This document shows positions 61,843 through 64,000 of a DNA stretch of 64,000 nucleotides, one piece after another. The stretch is taken from the NCBI RefSeq assembly GCF_019399895.1, contig NC_091864.1:10828001-10892000 (forward strand). The letters are read 5' to 3'. The position numbers were made by a program, and so were the translations under genes. Numbering within the stretch: position 1 is the stretch's first letter; every line of letters begins with the position of its first letter. The notes under the pieces are model-generated. The model saw only the letters and a list, made by a program, of their open reading frames with translations, did no database searches and was not told where the DNA came from. The DNA comes from Cardiocondyla obscurior. Its lineage: Eukaryota; Arthropoda; Insecta; Hymenoptera; Formicidae.

Positions 61843-61886
61843 CAATCTGCATGAGCTTCAGCGGAGTTGTAAAGTTCTGCCGGTGA
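61843..61886 (-). other. isolated exon-like segment (44 bases)
   Basis: On the minus strand, TTATGTTACAG precedes and GTAAGTCGC follows a 44-base segment, giving a good acceptor and donor. It is open in two frames; in one it contains ATG CAG ATT followed by the donor, in the other it reads SPAELYNSAEAHADW. A CpG-rich patch upstream on that strand (62010-62520) could be a promoter. No partner exon was identified, so it may be a leader exon of an unseen minus-strand transcript or chance. Confidence 0.25.
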
Positions 61887-62541
61887 CTGTAACATAAAAT
61901 AAAACATATTAATGTAACCATGTTGATATTTAAATTAATCTAAAGGTAAAGCTTAATTTTTTTCAAGATTTTCTAAATAAGAAATAATTTATATTTACCT
62001 AAAAGTTGCTCCGCCGATGCATGATGCCCTTCCCGGGTCTGCTCCTCCTCTCAGATGGGACGTGACGAGTCATCCTTCCGCGCACAAGTCACTCGCGAAC
62101 ACCCCGACCGTGATTTTACAATCGCGAAAATTAGTTAACACTTTCGCGCGTTTCTGTCCGGCACTCGCGTTTAGAATGAAGCCAAAAAATTACGCCCGAA
62201 TACTTTGCGAAACTCACGGAACGACCGACAAACCGGCTGCGACACGTGCTCTCGACACGAAGTATCGCATGCACTCTCCTCACGCGGAAAATAGGGAGGA
62301 GAAGATAGTTCTCGTGCCGGGCGGTTTTCGTTAAACGAAAGTACGTATTAATTTCGGCACGAGCACGCGGTTGCTGTGAGTGCGTAGTACGTACATGTGC
62401 TTTGCGCGACCGCTGGAGAAGGACAAAGCGAAAGTGGGAGTAGTGGGGGAATATACCTAGCGTGCGGCACGTAGGCTCACGCTCGCTCTCACCCCGTCCC
62501 CCCTCGCCCTCCTCCCCCGCGGCTATCTATTCGTTACTTTC

Positions 62542-62676
62542 GTTCGATTTAATTGTAATATTTAATTAGTATGTCCAGACAAAGACGGTACTTCCACCAG
62601 GTCGTCCTCGATCTCGAAAATCGCGAAGACCGTCTTTGCTTAGACATATTAATTAAATATTAAAATTAAATCGAAC
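62542..62676. repeat. 135-bp imperfect inverted repeat (48-base arms)
   Basis: Left arm 62542-62589 and right arm 62629-62676 pair at about 42-43 of 48 positions around a 39-base loop. The arm ends are GTTCGATTTAATT and its complement; the loop-proximal ends are AAAGACGGT and ACCGTCTTT. No flanking target duplication was seen. Confidence 0.9.
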
Positions 62677-62686
62677 CTCAAAATCG

Positions 62687-62747
62687 CCGACGTTGACTCT
62701 CGCTTGGCGTGAAGCAAGCCAAGCGAAAAAAAATTAATCAGCGTCGG
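62687..62747. repeat. nested hairpin next to the large inverted repeat
   Basis: The inner stem pairs TCGCTTGGC (62700-62708) perfectly with GCCAAGCGA (62718-62726) around nine bases. The outer stem pairs CCGACGTTGA (62687-62696) with TCAGCGTCGG (62738-62747) with one mismatch. Confidence 0.85.
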
Positions 62748-64000
62748 TTTTAAGCGGTAGCAATTAGCTAATTTACGCGTCACATCAATTTTTTAAGATA
62801 GGATTACGACATATGTTAATCACTGTAACTCTTTTGTATTTAATAAGACTATTGTAAAAAAATTTCTTTTAATAGCATTGTGGTGGTTTTAAAATGCAAA
62901 ATAGTGCTGTTAGATAAAATCTAGTATATGTATAACTTACATAAATATAAGAAAATAATATTTTTTCCCGTCATTAGCTTTTTACCCGTGACCTTACATC
63001 GACTGATATTTAACTCGCGATTACGCTTAATAATTGCAGTGATTTCGTCCATCCGATCCGAGTTTTTGTTGCGAAGAGAGATCTCGGCTAATTTTATTTT
63101 TTACATAATCTGCAGGATGCACGGCACGCATCGGAAGTCGCTTCTTTTATCTCTTTGCCATACGAGAAGGCTAGCGATTTTTTGCAACGTGATAAGAAGC
63201 ATATTTGTATGTATTTTCGAATTACATTCATATCAGATTTTAGTATTACGAAAAATCAAGTATGTTCTAAATTGACATTAAAAATATTAAATAAAAATTA
63301 AAGAAACTATTTGAAATTGTAGGTCAACGATTCCGGAAAGCATTCGTGTAACTTGGCTGCAAATGTTGTGTTAAAGCACGAGCTTCGTTTCCGCAAAATA
63401 GAAAAGCAGAATACCGCAAAGGCGCTGAGATCTCTGATTTATAGCTTCCAACGTTGTGTGTCGCTCAGTAACGTATTTTATTTATTAAAATACAGAAAAG
63501 AATTGGTTTATTTATCCTAGATTGCGACAAGAGCGGAGTTCTGGTACTGAAATTGATATCGTTCACGTATAACGTGCGTGTATAATGTACCGTGAATGTA
63601 TAACTAACACAAGCCAATCGCATATGCTCGCGCGGATATGCAAATGCATAAAGTATTTCAGATACTCGGATATGAAAACGAGAAATTTCCTCAACTGTCT
63701 TTTATCGGACTTCCGGTATTTCACGTGCTGTACGCGCGCTACGTCGTTTTCTTCGTCCAAAAACTGCGCGCAGAAAGAAGTAGCGTTGATTCATAATTTG
63801 CATAACGATTTGAGAAAGGTGTAGTAAAGCCTGCTTTTTTCCCCTTTCTATAAAAAATTCTCTTTGAGAAACACGAAGTAGCTTGTAAAAAAAACCTATT
63901 CATGCTTTTTGCATTTCTATGCCATGTGTTGAAATTATATCTCTCGATTACATAATTTTGCGTAAATGTTGATATTGGAAATTATTATTTCTGCAGAGAG

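Larger units (their letters stand above)
55581..64000 (+). other. probable first intron of the FERM gene
   Basis: 8.4 kb with no recognised FERM exon. AT content rises towards the right. It includes a CT microsatellite (57120-57168), a minus-strand exon-like segment (61843-61886), a CpG-rich patch (about 62010-62520), an imperfect hairpin (62542-62676) and a nested hairpin (62687-62747). Other open frames look like chance frames. Confidence 0.55.

Noticed and set aside
61846..61855. Minus-strand ATG CAG ATT just before a donor, considered as the start of a ubiquitin gene
   Set aside because: Ubiquitin needs Phe as the fourth residue, but the base before the donor is G, and no ubiquitin exon follows.
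1..64000. CRISPR arrays, bacterial operons, prophages, tRNA or rRNA genes
   Set aside because: None seen. The spliced insect-type genes make prokaryotic features inapplicable, and no B-box-like tRNA internal promoter with a fold was found by eye.

Overview
The window is an animal nuclear genome segment, almost certainly an insect and most likely a hymenopteran such as an ant. Evidence: single-copy metazoan housekeeping genes split by short AT-rich GT-AG introns, AT-rich spacers, and CpG-rich promoter islands. No bacterial operons, CRISPR arrays, complete transposons, rRNA or tRNA genes were seen. The order-level call is an inference from gene style; the gene identities are much firmer. All exon boundaries were read by hand from frame continuity and splice sites.

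Layout of 0-33 kb (gene-dense, mostly AT-rich): FBXO28 F-box protein (+, 5-1420); ER chaperone BiP/GRP78 with KDEL tail (-, 3220-5702) and an ER-stress-element promoter near 6.6-6.75 kb; porphobilinogen synthase ALAD (-, 8104-9713) head to head with ribosome-biogenesis factor NOC4L (+, 10577-12697); spindle-checkpoint kinase TTK/Mps1 (-, 13999-17562) with a tandem-repeat array in its 5' UTR intron; casein kinase 2 beta (-, 20876-22335) head to head with eIF2B delta (+, 23631-25956); ribonucleotide reductase large subunit (+, about 27469-31322); and SERF (+, 32010-33225).

Layout of 33-64 kb (gene-poor): a gene for a glucose-6-phosphate 1-epimerase (hexose-6-phosphate mutarotase) covers 37060-54192 on the minus strand. 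It has six small coding exons, one 14.3-kb intron and a terminal exon that supplies only two codons and the stop. Divergent from it is the first coding exon (55485-55580) of a FERM-domain protein whose remaining exons lie beyond the window. The last 8 kb therefore look like its first intron, and they hold a large imperfect hairpin, a second nested hairpin and an isolated exon-like segment.

There is no shared pathway. The genes are typical constitutive or proliferation genes (protein folding, haem synthesis, ribosome assembly, translation initiation, dNTP supply, mitosis), several arranged as divergent pairs. The observations most worth following are the altered substrate-specificity loop 1 of the ribonucleotide reductase, the complete ERSE/ERSE-II architecture at the BiP promoter, the repeats in and upstream of Mps1, and the hairpins near 62.6 kb.
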